Source of the DNA: Daucus carota subsp. sativus
Taxonomy: Eukaryota; Streptophyta; Magnoliopsida; Apiales; Apiaceae
Reading direction: 5' to 3'
DNA length: 64,000 nt
NCBI RefSeq assembly: GCF_001625215.2
Contig: NC_030387.2
Location: 40,571,606-40,635,605, forward strand
Of this stretch, positions 33,503 to 43,976 are shown in pieces. The translations under genes were made by a program, and so were the position numbers. Every line of letters starts with the position of its first letter. Position 1 is the stretch's first letter. A model generated the notes under the pieces. That model worked only from the letters and a program-made list of their open reading frames with translations, had not been told where the DNA came from and made no database searches.

Positions 33503-34159
33503 TCAACATCCATCAAGTAAAGGAACAAATCCAGTGAAGCATTGTCCTGACGGGCTTATAATCCATTGATCAAACTTCTTATCTACACATTGTAGTAGAT
33601 AACCATACCAATTATATTTAAAGCACTGATTCAAATTCCCGGAATACGACAGAATCTTCAAACACACATAAGGTGTTCTGGACCCCTCTATTAGAATATT
33701 AGTGAGGACAATGAGAAAGTTCAATTTAAATCTCAAGTCAACTAATTTCGATGATTAAATAACATCACATAAACTATTTGCAGTAATCTTATGAGGACCC
33801 TTGTACTCCTTGAACTGTGATCTCTAAACATCTGTATACTCACTGTTGTAAGATCCTCAAACATTAACTCCCCCTTTCGGCAAGCCAAGTATAATCTGGA
33901 CATCATTTTCCGAAAAGTTTATAATATTCTCACCAATTGAAATTCTTGAATCGATTGATTTGTATGACTTCGCAATCAAAAAAGTCAAAGGTTGAGGGTA
34001 TTCATTGATGTTGAAAACTAGAACCTTTTCAAAACCAGTCTCTACAACCTATTGCCTTTGTACATCCGAAAGATTGTCCACGACTCTCTTCAAGAACATA
34101 GGTTTTGCTCGAACCAACAAACGGCCGGTATTCTTATCGAGATTCTTCTCAGCCATCAT
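33503..34159 (-). pseudogene. Decayed plant-mobile-domain / Ulp1-MULE-type gene remnant
   Basis: Reading the minus strand from 34159 gives MMAEKNLDKN, then LSDVQRQ, a stop, VVETGFEKVL, a block ending VQIILGLPKGGVNV, another stop, further broken frames, and from 33736 a frame with RFKLNFLIVLTNIL, CFKYNWYGYLLQCVDKKFDQW and FTGFVPLLDG. This order (a neck leading to ILGLPxGG, then a helical FLIVL block, then xNWxxYLLxCV, then FTG-F-LL) is the layout seen in plant genes with the aminotransferase-like plant mobile domain and in transposon-borne relatives linked to Ulp1-type proteases. At least two in-frame stops and frame breaks make it non-functional. No protease domain is visible. The family call is inference from motif order. 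Confidence 0.5.
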
Positions 34160-34998
34160 ATCACTGAAAAAGGAATATGTGGTTGCGGAGATTATACAAA
34201 AGTCATAACAGATATATTGGATGAAAAAGTTTTAAGCTCAATGAAAATGATAAGGGTTACAAACCTTCGATTGGTGACTCGCTGTTCTTACACGACCCAG
34301 TAGCTTTTTCTTTTCTTACAATTGCATATAATCTGCAGGACACTATGTATATGTAATAATTTGAGAGTGTTTTATGATTTATGATTGGATTCTTGCAAAT
34401 GCCAAAAATAGAAAATCTTTAATTGATTAAAAACAGATTCGTTACGATTTTGCCCCTGTGTATTTTGGATTAGGATATATATTTGATTGATTTTAATTTG
34501 GGAAACAATTATGTATGCCAAAAAAAATGAACGGTATCTAAGTGGGTTCCTCGGTTTTCTTGATAACTTGGTTTTCTCTGGAACCTCACTCTATATATAT
34601 ATATCAAATATGAAACAAGTAATTTAAATATAAAATGTAGACTATAGAAACAATTTGTTGTAAAATGTAGACTATAAAAATATTATTAGTGGGTTTGCTT
34701 CAAAAAATGCTAGAAAAACAATTTTCAGATAATTTTATATTATCCATGTACTTGTTTTATTTCTTTATAATTTTCAGTTAATTTTTATAATATGAAAAAA
34801 AATATTTTATGCATTTTAATTGTAATATGATTTTTACAGTTTTGTGTCAATATTTATTATTGCATGTATTCATATATTTTTAGATTATTAAGGCACATTT
34901 TTTACATTTTGCACAGGGCACTTCAAATCTCAGGCACGGCCCTGCTTGATTCAAGCAGAGAATCTATGCATATGGTTCAAATGAATTAATCATTACAG

Positions 34999-35128
34999 GT
35001 ACTTGGTGAAGAAGAAGTTTGATTTCCTACAGAGCCTGATCATAAGAATGCGCAGATACCAACTACATTTCACCATACAAGGAGCGCATTGGAAGACATT
35101 CAGGAAGTGTCGGGGACGGATCTGGTAA
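34999..35128 (+). other. Possible coding fragment downstream of the hAT element
   Basis: After a splice-acceptor-like AATCATTACAG, an open frame of 42 codons ends in TAA at 35128. It includes VKKKFDFLQSLIIRMRRYQL and a basic W-ending tail, and looks more protein-like than its surroundings. No upstream exon could be tied to it, since the hAT element lies just before it. It may be a gene broken by the insertion or chance. Confidence 0.2.
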
Positions 35129-35150
35129 GAAGCACGGGCCCGGGGGACAT

Positions 35151-35384
35151 CTAAAAGCTCATTCGTTTTCCCTCATCAATGACATTATCACCAAATTGAT
35201 CATCTTCTTGCAAATAACTTCCACCATCCAATTCCAAAGCCATCATCCAATTCTTTACTTCCTTCAGCATCTGACAGCAATCCGAAACCCGAATTTCAAC
35301 TCTCTTAACATGCATTCCTCTTCTACCATCTGCTACATTTTCATCTTCATCATCACTAGCTTCTCTTCTCCTCATCTTTGACAA
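35151..35384 (-). CDS. Hypothetical small acidic ORF
   Basis: A 77-codon open frame with mixed, protein-like composition: MSKMRRREASDDEDENVADG at the start and CQMLKEVKNWMMALELDGG in the middle. No family was recognised. No TATA box or clear leader was seen (upstream to 35500 is AT-rich). It could be the tail of a larger broken gene or an unexpressed frame. Confidence 0.22.
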   Translation of the reverse strand: MSKMRRREASDDEDENVADGRRGMHVKRVEIRVSDCCQMLKEVKNWMMALELDGGSYLQEDDQFGDNVIDEGKRMSF

Positions 35385-36540
35385 TGACAGCTTATATTCC
35401 TACTAATTACTAAACACTCTTATACTCCACTTCTTCAACCACAGTATTCTCCATTGATTCTTTAGCACTGAAAACCTCAACTTCGATGATCATAAAAACC
35501 AACAAGTGTAAAAATCAAAACTTCATCAAGAGAACTACTCAATCACCTACATTAATTTAACATTGTGTGGCATTGGAAGCCAAATCTAATCTGAACTGCC
35601 TTGTCGAACGTTTTTAGTTAGCAAGTCATAAGTATTCTTATAAGTCAAAATGACTCACTAGCCTCTATATAATTTTATTATTTATCTACTATAAATAAAT
35701 TATTATACAAATATTTAATATTTAAAAAAATATATTAAATCGAGTCCAACACAAGTCGGATAATCCATTCTGAGTTTCCGAATTTGTCAAACTTTTCCCC
35801 GACTGAGATTTGAGTTTGAATATTATGACTCGATCCAGTTCGAATCCGATACAGGGTTTACAGGCTCACTTAAGGCCAGTACACAATTTATTTGAAAGAA
35901 GATACAATATCTTCACATAAACTATTTCGTTTCACTAGTTCTCTCAACTTGATTCTTAACTGTAACGTATGGTATCCGAAATGAATTTCTCATTCTCTCA
36001 AGCAGGTAGATCATGGAGTTTATACAACTTAAAATCGCCAAATGCCACCCTGCAATATACTATAATGTACATAATATTATAGTCACAAAGCCTATTACAT
36101 CATTATTTTCTACTTCTAGTTATCAAATAATTTTGTTATACATCGATTAATTAATCATTAAAAAGTCGAAATAGTCGCCTAGTTAAAATTAGTTTTCAAA
36201 CGTACATTTTTCTATAGAGAATAAAATTTGAGACCCTTAAATATGATTGTCATTGCACAATTCTCCGAATAATGTAATATCATTTCTTTTTTCCAGTATG
36301 ATAAAAATAACATATTTTTACTCTCGATAAAATAATTGTTTTTCACCGGACCAGTACTGTTACTTCAAAGGGGTATAACCAGTAACTTTGGACAATTTAG
36401 ACATTAACAATTTAACATGGTGTGTGGCAGAACTTCACAGTTATAAATATTACTACCATACTCATACTTGCAGAGTAGGTCTAAAACAGCTGCTTATAAA
36501 AAAATTAAACTATAATTTACAAAGAAAGAGAAGAGGAAAG
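35385..36540. other. Intergenic, upstream of the thionin-like gene
   Basis: AT-rich without recognised elements. TATA-like sequences TTATAAATATT (about 36440) and CTTATAAAAAAA (about 36493) precede the start at 36541; the first has the better spacing. Confidence 0.4.
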
Positions 36541-37196
36541 ATGGTGGGATTCATCAGCAAGATCAAAGTAGCTGCAATGCTAATGCTGTTACTTGCATTA
36601 GTGCAGCAATCTCAGTGCAATGAATCATTCAAAGACTGCTACATAAAATGCTATGTGTTCTGTATGATTGAGCCTTCCCAGACTCTCTGCACTTGCACTA
36701 CGAGATGCTTCAAAAACTGCATTCTTCCATCTATCTACTCTTCTACTGCTACTACTCAGTCTCGACGTCGTTCTGATGATTTGGCTCATCAGCACAGCCA
36801 GAACATTGCCTTCTGCAAGCTTGGGTGTGCGTCTACTTCTTGCTCAGCTCTCAGCACCATCAGTAATCCAAGTAAGCACAGTAACTGTAACTGTCAATTT
36901 TATGATTTGTCATGTATGTAGTATCTGTCGTGTTTTTTCTTAATGAATGTTTGTATTTTGCAGATGGGGAGAATGTGGAAAGCTGTGTTGGCTCCTGCTC
37001 TAGACGTACCCCTCAGCATCATCGTCCCCTTAGTCTCTGCAGACTGGAACCAGAAATTTTGACATTATTAGTAGAGTCTTACCATTTCTCGTTATTTTTC
37101 AGTTCCTGTGTGTTCTTTTTCTATCTTGTCATGCTTAGTTTTTGTGTGTTCAGTTATCAGAACTTGGTAGTGTCCTCTCATTTTCGAGTTTTATGA
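36541..37196 (+). CDS. Thionin-like secreted Cys-rich protein, two exons
   Basis: Exons 36541-36871 and 36964-37196 (intron GTAAGC to TTTTGCAG) join in frame to 187 residues. A signal peptide is clear (MVGFISKIKVAAMLMLLLAL then VQQSQC). The mature part has closely spaced cysteines: CYIKCYVFC, CTCTTRCFKNC, FCKLGCASTSC and, in exon 2, ESCVGSC. This fits the plant thionin-like protein family (the At1g12660 type), small secreted proteins of unproven function, some thought to be defensive. An upstream in-frame ATG at 36388 would add 51 residues before the signal peptide and is rejected. After SCSRR the frame runs on for about 65 hydrophobic, low-quality residues, longer than expected, so the original stop may have been lost or the last exon misread. 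Confidence 0.7.
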
Positions 37197-38628
37197 ACCA
37201 TTTACAGTTGCTTCAGACTGATGAACACTGTATTATTTTACACTCTAATGTTTATGAACTTGTTTTTAATCTTCGTTCATGTGACATAGCATCTCTTCCG
37301 AGAGGGAGAGGAGCATATTTAACTAAACCTTGGTTTTTAGTGAAAATTTAACAGAAGAGAATATGACCCGTGAACTGCTAAAGGCCAAGCAAATTATTGC
37401 TCGCATACAAATCACTTTGCTCACCCGTGCTTCTTTCTGTAAATTATCTTCTTGTTAAATACAAGTCAGTACGTGAGCTTATAATAATTTCATGAGTACA
37501 ATTCTCGAGTGAGGGACAATCGGAATCGAGAAAGTAAAATTTTTTTAATGCTTTTTGCTAGTAGCAACTACTTATTCCGTCCTAATCTGTTGGCATGTTT
37601 AATTTATTTATTCTTCAAATAAACCAATTTCGTAAATATTTTTTATATAATTGACATAAATATATGAAAATAATGCAAGAAACTTTTATATAATCTTATT
37701 ATAAGAGGTCATTTTCGAAGTTATATGGTAAAAAAAAATCTGGAGTCACCGTTCGCTCAATTTAACCAAAAATTCAATCTGCAGTCATCTAAGTATTCAT
37801 TAGATCTCATCCTATTAGAGATCGGATATAGAAGGCTATGAGCACTAGTCACTAGAGCAGAGACAAGCCTTCTATAAACTCCTAAGTCTCAACCTTCATT
37901 CAGAATAATATTAGGTTCTACATTTGAGCTACTATTTGCCTTCACCTTCTAAATCTATGCAGTTGCAGACTCTTCCTCTATCATGGTATCATGGTATTAT
38001 AGGCATGTCTATCATTAGCTCTTTAAGATTCTCAATTGTTAACTTGGAGACTCGTCTCGTTCATATGTTACTGGTCATTCACTCTTTTTAACAGGGAATA
38101 AGATGCTAACTACAGGAATAAGGGGTGCTCAAAGTATAAGGTCTTAAAAGAGACCTTTTCTTACACCATAAGCATAAAGGAAAATAATAGCACAGCTAGA
38201 CAGAATTAAACTGCAAATGAATTTAGGAGGAAAAGAACATGAAAAAGTAACAAAACAAAGATCGGCTTAATATGTTTGATCAAATATCCGACAAGCAACG
38301 TTATAATCTTTACCATAGGCCAACATTTCAATCAAAGCATAGCAAACAGTTTCTACACCTTTAGTTTTTATGGTCTTCATTGCCTTTTGCACAACATATT
38401 ATGCAAGCCGACTTTGTGACTGATATATTATTTAAAATATACCTTAAGACCCACAACAACAAAGCAACTCTGCTCTATGACTCTGATTCTGAAGGGCTTA
38501 CAAGTAGCCAGTCTACACCAAGTCCCTCCTTGTCATTTCCTCATCTCAAGAAAAGAACAAATTGTCCGCGTAAACAAAAACTCTGACCTCTTGGCATTTA
38601 AGCAAACAACTTTGAATAATTTGGTGCA
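37197..38628. other. Intergenic between convergent genes
   Basis: 3' flanks of the thionin-like gene (plus) and NUP50 (minus) meet here. A Stowaway-like phrase (CTTATTCCGTCCTAATCTG) at about 37570 has no clear partner end. No coding region was recognised. Confidence 0.4.
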
Positions 38629-39975
38629 TTACGGGGAATTTTCTGGAGTCTTCAGTCCAGCAGTAGTAGTCTTACCTTTGTGCTCTGTGACCACCGCTCG
38701 AAACTCTTCAGCTATGGAAGGATCCTTGAACTTCAACGCAAAGGTCGAAAGGCCGTCCTTCTTTCCTTCACCATTACTGTTCATGCAAGCAAAAGTTACT
38801 CCTTTCTTCTCCATAGCTGTCAGCTTCATCTCAGAATAGAGACCAGCATTCAAGATTAGCCTATAGTTTCCTCTGGCTCTCATAACGAGTCTAGCTTTTC
38901 CAGTCCCAGTTGAGGAAACATTAACTTTGATTTCTCCTTTTCCTCGCTCTTTCCACCCTCCATCAAGAAACTCGAAAAGCACAGAATCTGCATTAAAAAC
39001 AGACTTCTCATTTTCCTCCCCTGTCTCAACAGTAACCTCTTGCATTATTCTGCTACCCTCGCCCTTATTAGCAACTGATGCCCCTAAATTGCTTAGAAAA
39101 CTAGATTTGCCAAACCCAGAATCAACAGCAGAACCATCTTTAGAAATTGGGCCAAATGAAAAAGTAGAGCTCGAGAACCCACTTCCTGCAACCCCAGTAA
39201 AAGCATTTTGGCTGCTTGAAAGCTGGTGAAAAGAGCCAAAAGGATTAGCTCCATCCTTTTGCACATTTACACTTTCACCGTTGTCTCTTTTCTCATTCTC
39301 ACTTTTGTTATCCTCAGCATTCGTCTTAGCCTCATTATTAGTATCTTCAACTCCATCAGTCTTCACACCAGTTGATTCAGCGTTGGTCGTCTCAGTAACA
39401 GTATTATCTATCTCCTTGGCCACCTTAGATTCGGTTTTTGGTTCACCAGCACTGCACTCTGAATTCTTATCATCAACTTTCCCTTCACTACTTTTAGGTT
39501 TTTCATCTTCAACAATTGATTCAGTCCCCGCCTCCTCAACTTTTCCCTTCTCAGAGTCCTGATTCACTCCATTCTTTACCACCACTGTTTCACTTTCTGA
39601 TTTCTTATCACCATCTGCTGTTTCCTTTCCACTATCCTGTTCCACTCCATTCTTTACCCCTGTATCTTCTGATACTGAGTTAACATTTCCACCTGCAGAA
39701 GTAACCACAGCTGGAGTATCACTTGAATTGGTAGGAGGGACGAGACGAATCCCTGCAAAAGGATTAGAAGCGGCTGCTGTGGCAGCAGATGGCTGTTGCC
39801 GGCGAACCTTAACTATTCTTCTACTTGCCAGAACATCATCGCTTGCTTTCTTAAAGGTTCCAGTCTCTTGCTCAGCATTGTCTTCATCATCATCAACACC
39901 GAGAGTCTCTTTAGTTATTTGTCTTCCAGCCGTTCTCTTCTTTGAAGCTGGAAGGGTATTTTCTGCATCACTCAT
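38629..39975 (-). CDS. NUP50: Nuclear pore protein NUP50 with Ran-binding domain
   Basis: A single coding exon of 448 residues. NUP50 sits on the nuclear basket side of the pore and aids importin-alpha/Ran-dependent import. Seen in order: a charged N-terminus with SKKRTAGRQITKETLG (about 11-26), characteristic of plant NUP50a/b and likely to bind importin; the NPFAGIRLVPP motif (about 71-81); a long acidic, low-complexity Glu/Lys/Ser/Thr linker; NPFGSFHQL and further Phe-Gly-type spots (FSFGPI); and a C-terminal Ran-binding domain (about 320-440: VLFEFLDGGWKERGKGEIKV, KARLVMRARGNYRLILN, TFALKFKDPSIAEEFRAVV). The 5' UTR is split by a 3-kb intron. Length and domain order fit the plant family. 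Confidence 0.93.
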   Translation of the reverse strand: MSDAENTLPASKKRTAGRQITKETLGVDDDEDNAEQETGTFKKASDDVLASRRIVKVRRQQPSAATAAASNPFAGIRLVPPTNSSDTPAVVTSAGGNVNSVSEDTGVKNGVEQDSGKETADGDKKSESETVVVKNGVNQDSEKGKVEEAGTESIVEDEKPKSSEGKVDDKNSECSAGEPKTESKVAKEIDNTVTETTNAESTGVKTDGVEDTNNEAKTNAEDNKSENEKRDNGESVNVQKDGANPFGSFHQLSSSQNAFTGVAGSGFSSSTFSFGPISKDGSAVDSGFGKSSFLSNLGASVANKGEGSRIMQEVTVETGEENEKSVFNADSVLFEFLDGGWKERGKGEIKVNVSSTGTGKARLVMRARGNYRLILNAGLYSEMKLTAMEKKGVTFACMNSNGEGKKDGLSTFALKFKDPSIAEEFRAVVTEHKGKTTTAGLKTPENSP

Positions 39976-40191
39976 TGTAGAGAAAAACTACAAAAGAACT
40001 GCCTTCTCTGCAAAGAACTGGCAATAAAAATCTAAAATCAACAAACTTAACTAACTATACTATATATAGTTATACACATATAATCAACCGGAACAAAAAA
40101 AAACCTAGGCACACAATGAGAAAGTGAAGGGAAGGGAGACATAAAATTGCACGGTTATAGAACTATTAAAATTTTGGATACAAATACTCTA

Positions 40192-41322
40192 CTCCCTCCG
40201 TCCTCGTGAATTATATACGTTTGGGAGGGAGCAGTGTTATTAAAAGCGCGCATATGCGAGATGCGATGCGATGCGAGGTAAATGCGCATTGTTCTGATTA
40301 TGCGATGCGAGGTTAGAGATGCGCGCGCTTTTCTGCGCATGAAGAGCATAAGCGAGATGCGAGAAGCGCAGGAAAAGCGCGCTTTTTTATTTTTTTTGAC
40401 TGGGCTGTCGACTAAGCCATTGACTGGTCTGTTGACTGGGTCTTTTTAAAAGAAAAGGGTCATAAAACCCTATAACAGACAGACACGCATCTTTGATACC
40501 ATACAACACGTACATACACATACATAGGCGATCGATTGAACAAGATCTGTGCAGGATAATCTCCTTCATGGTAATTATCTTCTTTCTTGTACACACACAC
40601 ATATATATACACATATACGCACACATATCTATACACATATATACTGATTATGATAATGATTATTTAGTACAGACATATATTATATATGTGTATATATATG
40701 ATCATATTATTTATTTTTTACTAATAATATATATATATATAAACACACAAATATATGATATTCTGATTAGTGACTAATTTACGGCAAATAGATGGCTGAA
40801 CGAAAAGTCGTGGCTTGGAAATATTCACGAGCGGTGAAAGAGGGTTGTTCAGTTCGACTACGTTGGAAATTATCAACTACTAGGATTTTAGATTATCTAT
40901 TTGTGCCCTAACTTTGAACCTGATTATCATCAACATGTTCTATGACAATCTAATATGCTTATTACTTGTTAAATTTAATTGTTATGCATTTTTTTATAAC
41001 TTTTAACGCTTTGTTTCAAAAAGCGCGCATCTCGCATTGCGCGTTGCGCTTATGCGCCAGGAGGCCCTTTGCGCTTCAGTGCGCATATCGCATTTAATAA
41101 CACTGGGAGGGAGGGTTCAGCACACATTTTAAAGCTCTTGTAAAATATAGTTCCATAAACTTTTTTTAAAAAAATTCTTCTGAATAAAGATATAATGTTC
41201 AAATTTTTATTCAGAATTTTTTTTATAAAAAAATAAGTTATAAAACTATACTTTATAGAAGCCTTAAAAGGTGTGCCAAGCAAATGGTAAAAACTTTATA
41301 GAAATGAGTGGGACAAAGAGAG
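40192..41322. mobile_element. Stowaway MITE split by a hAT element
   Basis: Left end CTCCCTCCGTCC after TA (40190-40191); right end GGACAAAGAGAG before TA (41323-41324), matching in 9 of 12 positions. The left 40 bases and right 217 bases are Stowaway sequence; the middle is the hAT element with its own target duplication. Confidence 0.8.
40232..41105. mobile_element. Non-autonomous hAT element with GCGC-rich subterminal repeats
   Basis: Ends CAGTGTTATTAAA and TTTAATAACACTG are perfect inverted copies, flanked by a perfect 8-base duplication GGAGGGAG (40224-40231, 41106-41113). Both subterminal regions are full of ATGCG, GCGC and GATGCGA motifs in opposite orientations, likely transposase-binding repeats. 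The middle has TTGACTGG-type repeats, ACACATATAT microsatellite, and no transposase. 874 bases. Confidence 0.93.
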
Positions 41323-42059
41323 TAGCATTTAAGGGAAACACTTTCAAAAAATATAAAACAAGAATGTAGGACAGGAGTTTACTATTATAATTGCATATCT
41401 TGCATTAAATACAATCTACACATAATACATCTACAGAAAAACCTTTCTGCACACGTTATCTCATTCCTAAAACTGCAACGCCTCAACAGTTATCACACTC
41501 AAGTACAGACTAATCAAGATCAATATATTAGAAAATTCTCCAAAAATCGAAAAAGTTCAGTGAATTAATAACACCAATTAGGAAGAATTCTGAAAGGAAT
41601 TACATGGAAAACTTGACCAATTATTTTTTTTTTAAAAAAAAACTCTAAATGCAACTTAAACAGCACAACACTAAAAAAAGACAATACTTCATTCAAATGA
41701 GGCTTCTCAGCAACACGTCCGAACATATAAATACGAATTAACCAAGTAAACTTTCAATCGCATAGAATACACACGTCTCCATACATCCACAAGCCCAACC
41801 AACATGGAAAACAACCCACATCTCACAAGTAGCAGAAACAAACATAATACTGTAAACAAAAATTCAAAAACCTGCACCTCACCGCCCTAACCCCAAAACT
41901 TCTATATCCTGCAACTTTATGGTAAAAGAAATCAAAAGGATGGCTAATTGCTTCAAACCTCATACACACATAAACTTTCCCATAGATACATTACTCACCA
42001 ATACACAATCATAAGCCACACTTCACCGACCTTTTAAACGGATATCGCTAAATACTAGC

Positions 42060-42800
42060 AGCAAAATTATATTACACTACAACTGCTACTCTGCATCTAT
42101 TCATCATGTCAATTAAACAACTTCCGCAATTATTATTCATTCAACCCCAAAATTAAATCCTACGAGACCTTGACTCGACCTTACAAGTTACATCGTTAAA
42201 CTACTTACGCGATTATAATTCATTCAACGCCAGATTAAATCCTACAAGACCTCGAATACTCCTTGCATAGTTAAACTACTTCCGAGATCATCACTTGCTT
42301 AACACCAAATTAAATCCTACAAGACCTCGATTCCTCCTTGCATCACTTAAACCACTTCCACGATTGTTATTCATTCAATACAAAATTAATTCCTACAACA
42401 CCTCAAATCCACGAAAGCCAGTATCTAGCTACCAAAACCCTAAAAGACCTAAAAACATCATTTCTACTACCAGCACAATTCTATCACACTAAAGCTGCTA
42501 TTTGCATATATTTCTTACATCAGTTAAACTACTTCCGCAATTCTAATTTTTCCAACACCAAATTACCTCCTAAAAAACCTTAATCCTCGAAAGCTAATAA
42601 CTAAGTACCAAAACCCTAACAGACCTAAAATCACCCAATCCAATACCAGCAGAACTTTATCATACTAAAGCTGCTACTTTGCATCTATTCCTTACATCAG
42701 TTAAACTACTTCCGCAATTCTTCTTTTTCCAACACCAAATTACCTCCTACAAAACCTCGAATCCTCGAAAGCCAATAACTAACTACCAAATCCCTAACAG
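42060..42800. repeat. Tandem repeat in the NUP50 5'-UTR intron
   Basis: A phrase AAACTACTTCCGCAATTCT recurs near 42196, 42273, 42348, 42524 and 42702. The first units are about 76 bases apart, the later ones about 177, and the longer units share CCAAAACCCTAA-AGACCTAAA and ACTAAAGCTGCTA. So a short unit seems to have expanded into a longer one. Non-coding, strand-asymmetric (C- and A-rich on plus). Confidence 0.85.
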
Positions 42801-43108
42801 ACCTAACACATTATTCGTAACAACCTAATAATCAAATAACACAATCCAAATTTCACATAACACAATCAAAACACAACCTAATCAATCAACTTAATCACAC
42901 ATACACACAATAACACATCAAATCGAATTCAAATTCGAATTAAAAATCTCGAAAATCGAGCAAGAAGCGGGCATACAGCCATACAGGTAGATATATAGAT
43001 ACAAAATTATGTAAGTATAGGTACAGAAATGGGGGAGAAGATACCTCGGGATTGGTGAAATGGGGGGAGCGAGATGCGCTATATGTGAGAAGATGAGTAA
43101 GAACACGA

Positions 43109-43119
43109 TTTATATACAA
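43109..43119 (-). promoter_or_regulatory. TATA box of NUP50
   Basis: Minus-strand TGTATATAAAT follows AAACTAGGGTTTG, which matches the telo-box-like AAACCCTA element common before plant housekeeping and translation-related genes. Transcription would start near 43085. Confidence 0.65.
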
Positions 43120-43351
43120 ACCCTAGTTTATCCGACCTAATATTATTGTATCGCAGTATGGAGATTTTCAAGTGGACCGAAATGCCCCTTGTTCCTATTG
43201 GGTAATGGTACCTTTTGGAGGATATAATTGGGGACTTATCGGTAATTTGGATTTACTATTTTTGTCAGGATAATTTGGATTTTTCTTGTGTAGAAAACAA
43301 ATCTACGGGGTCCTGAGAAATTGGATGTTTTTCGGCTTGTTTTATTTTGAT

Positions 43352-43968
43352 TAGAGCTGTAAGCGAACCGAACTCGGACGAACTCTTATCGAACTCGAAC
43401 AAAATCTTAACGAACCGAACAATGTTCGATAATTTTATCGAACAAAATTTCATGTCCGAACTCGGTTCGGTAACGAACCGAACCGAACACGAACTGTTCG
43501 CGAACATGTCGAACAAAACCGAACACAAACCGAACACAAACAGTTCACGAACAATGTATATTTTTAAATAATATTTAGGTTATTTTTTAATTATTTTAAT
43601 GAAAATAATTAACCCAAATATTTTATTTATATATATACAACATATACAATATCAATTTCAAATAATTTTACAATTACAAAATAAAATTAATACCTAAATT
43701 ATGGATATTATATATTATATTCACATATAATATTATAAATATTTTTATTTATTGTCGAACGAACACGAACTTCTCGAACTCGAACCGAACACGATCTTAA
43801 CGAACCGAACACGAACCGAGCACCCTAAAAGTTCGGTTCGGTTCGTTAAGCTTATCGAACAGAAAATGTTGTTCGAACTCGTGTTCAGTAAGCTTACCGG
43901 ACGAGCTTACCGAACTCGAACACGAACCGAACCGAGCGAACTTACCGAACAGTTCGTTTACAGCTCTA
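43352..43968. mobile_element. TIR element with TAGAGCTGTAA ends and CGAAC-rich interior
   Basis: Left TAGAGCTGTAAGCGAAC and right GTTCGTTTACAGCTCTA are inverted copies, flanked by ATTTTGAT on both sides (43344-43351, 43969-43976). The interior is made of CGAAC, ACCGAAC, GTTCG and GAACTCG motifs near both ends with AT-rich DNA between. Ends and style match the elements at 24702 and 58861, though the interior words differ. Non-coding. Confidence 0.85.
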
Positions 43969-43976
43969 ATTTTGAT

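Larger units (their letters stand above)
30411..34592. mobile_element. Large TIR element in a (TA)n tract, with captured gene remnants
   Basis: The two ends are inverted copies over about 70 bases: left with AAAACCCAGCTTATCAAGAA and AACCGAGAAACCCATCTAA, right (read in reverse) with AAAACCAAGTTATCAAGAA and ACCGAGGAACCCACTTAGA. It sits in a TA microsatellite (30379-30411 on the left, 34591-34604 on the right), so the exact target duplication cannot be read. The long inverted ends and TA-tract preference fit a Mutator-like element; this is inference. It carries a repeat array (30980-32760), a possible captured first exon (30713) and a decayed plant-mobile-domain-like gene (33503-34159). No transposase was seen. 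Confidence 0.72.
29881..34944. mobile_element. hAT element (CAGAGCCGGGCC ends) carrying a 4.2-kb insertion
   Basis: Left end CAGAGCCGGGCCTAAG and right end CTCAGGCACGGCCCTG are inverted copies (12 of 16) and are flanked by a perfect 8-base duplication CTTGATTC (29873-29880, 34945-34952). Without the inner insertion at about 30411-34592 it is only about 880 bases and has no coding sequence, so it was non-autonomous. The perfect target duplication shows that both distant ends belong together. A shorter relative lies in a beta'-COP intron at about 52355-52642. Confidence 0.88.
40008..43044 (-). other. Inferred 3-kb 5'-UTR intron of NUP50
   Basis: Minus-strand donor CCCGAG then GTATCTTC at 43044, acceptor TTCTTTGCAG ending at 40008, 33 bases before the NUP50 ATG. 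The 5' exon (about 43045-43085) lies below a TATA box and is CT-rich. There is no other minus-strand gene for it to serve. The intron holds the nested transposon pair at 40192-41322 and the tandem repeat at 42060-42800. Confidence 0.65.

Noticed and set aside
36388..36540. An N-terminal extension of the thionin-like protein
   Set aside because: It would bury the signal peptide, and TATA-like sequences lie within it.
38927..40027. Several plus-strand ORFs of 90-100 codons
   Set aside because: Antisense of NUP50 (Ser/Leu-rich from its acidic linker).
40387..40777. ORFs of 83-94 codons in both strands
   Set aside because: They come from an ACACATATAT microsatellite inside a hAT element.
40232..41105. 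A CpG-island-like promoter
   Set aside because: The GC peaks are the subterminal repeats of a hAT element with perfect ends and target duplication.
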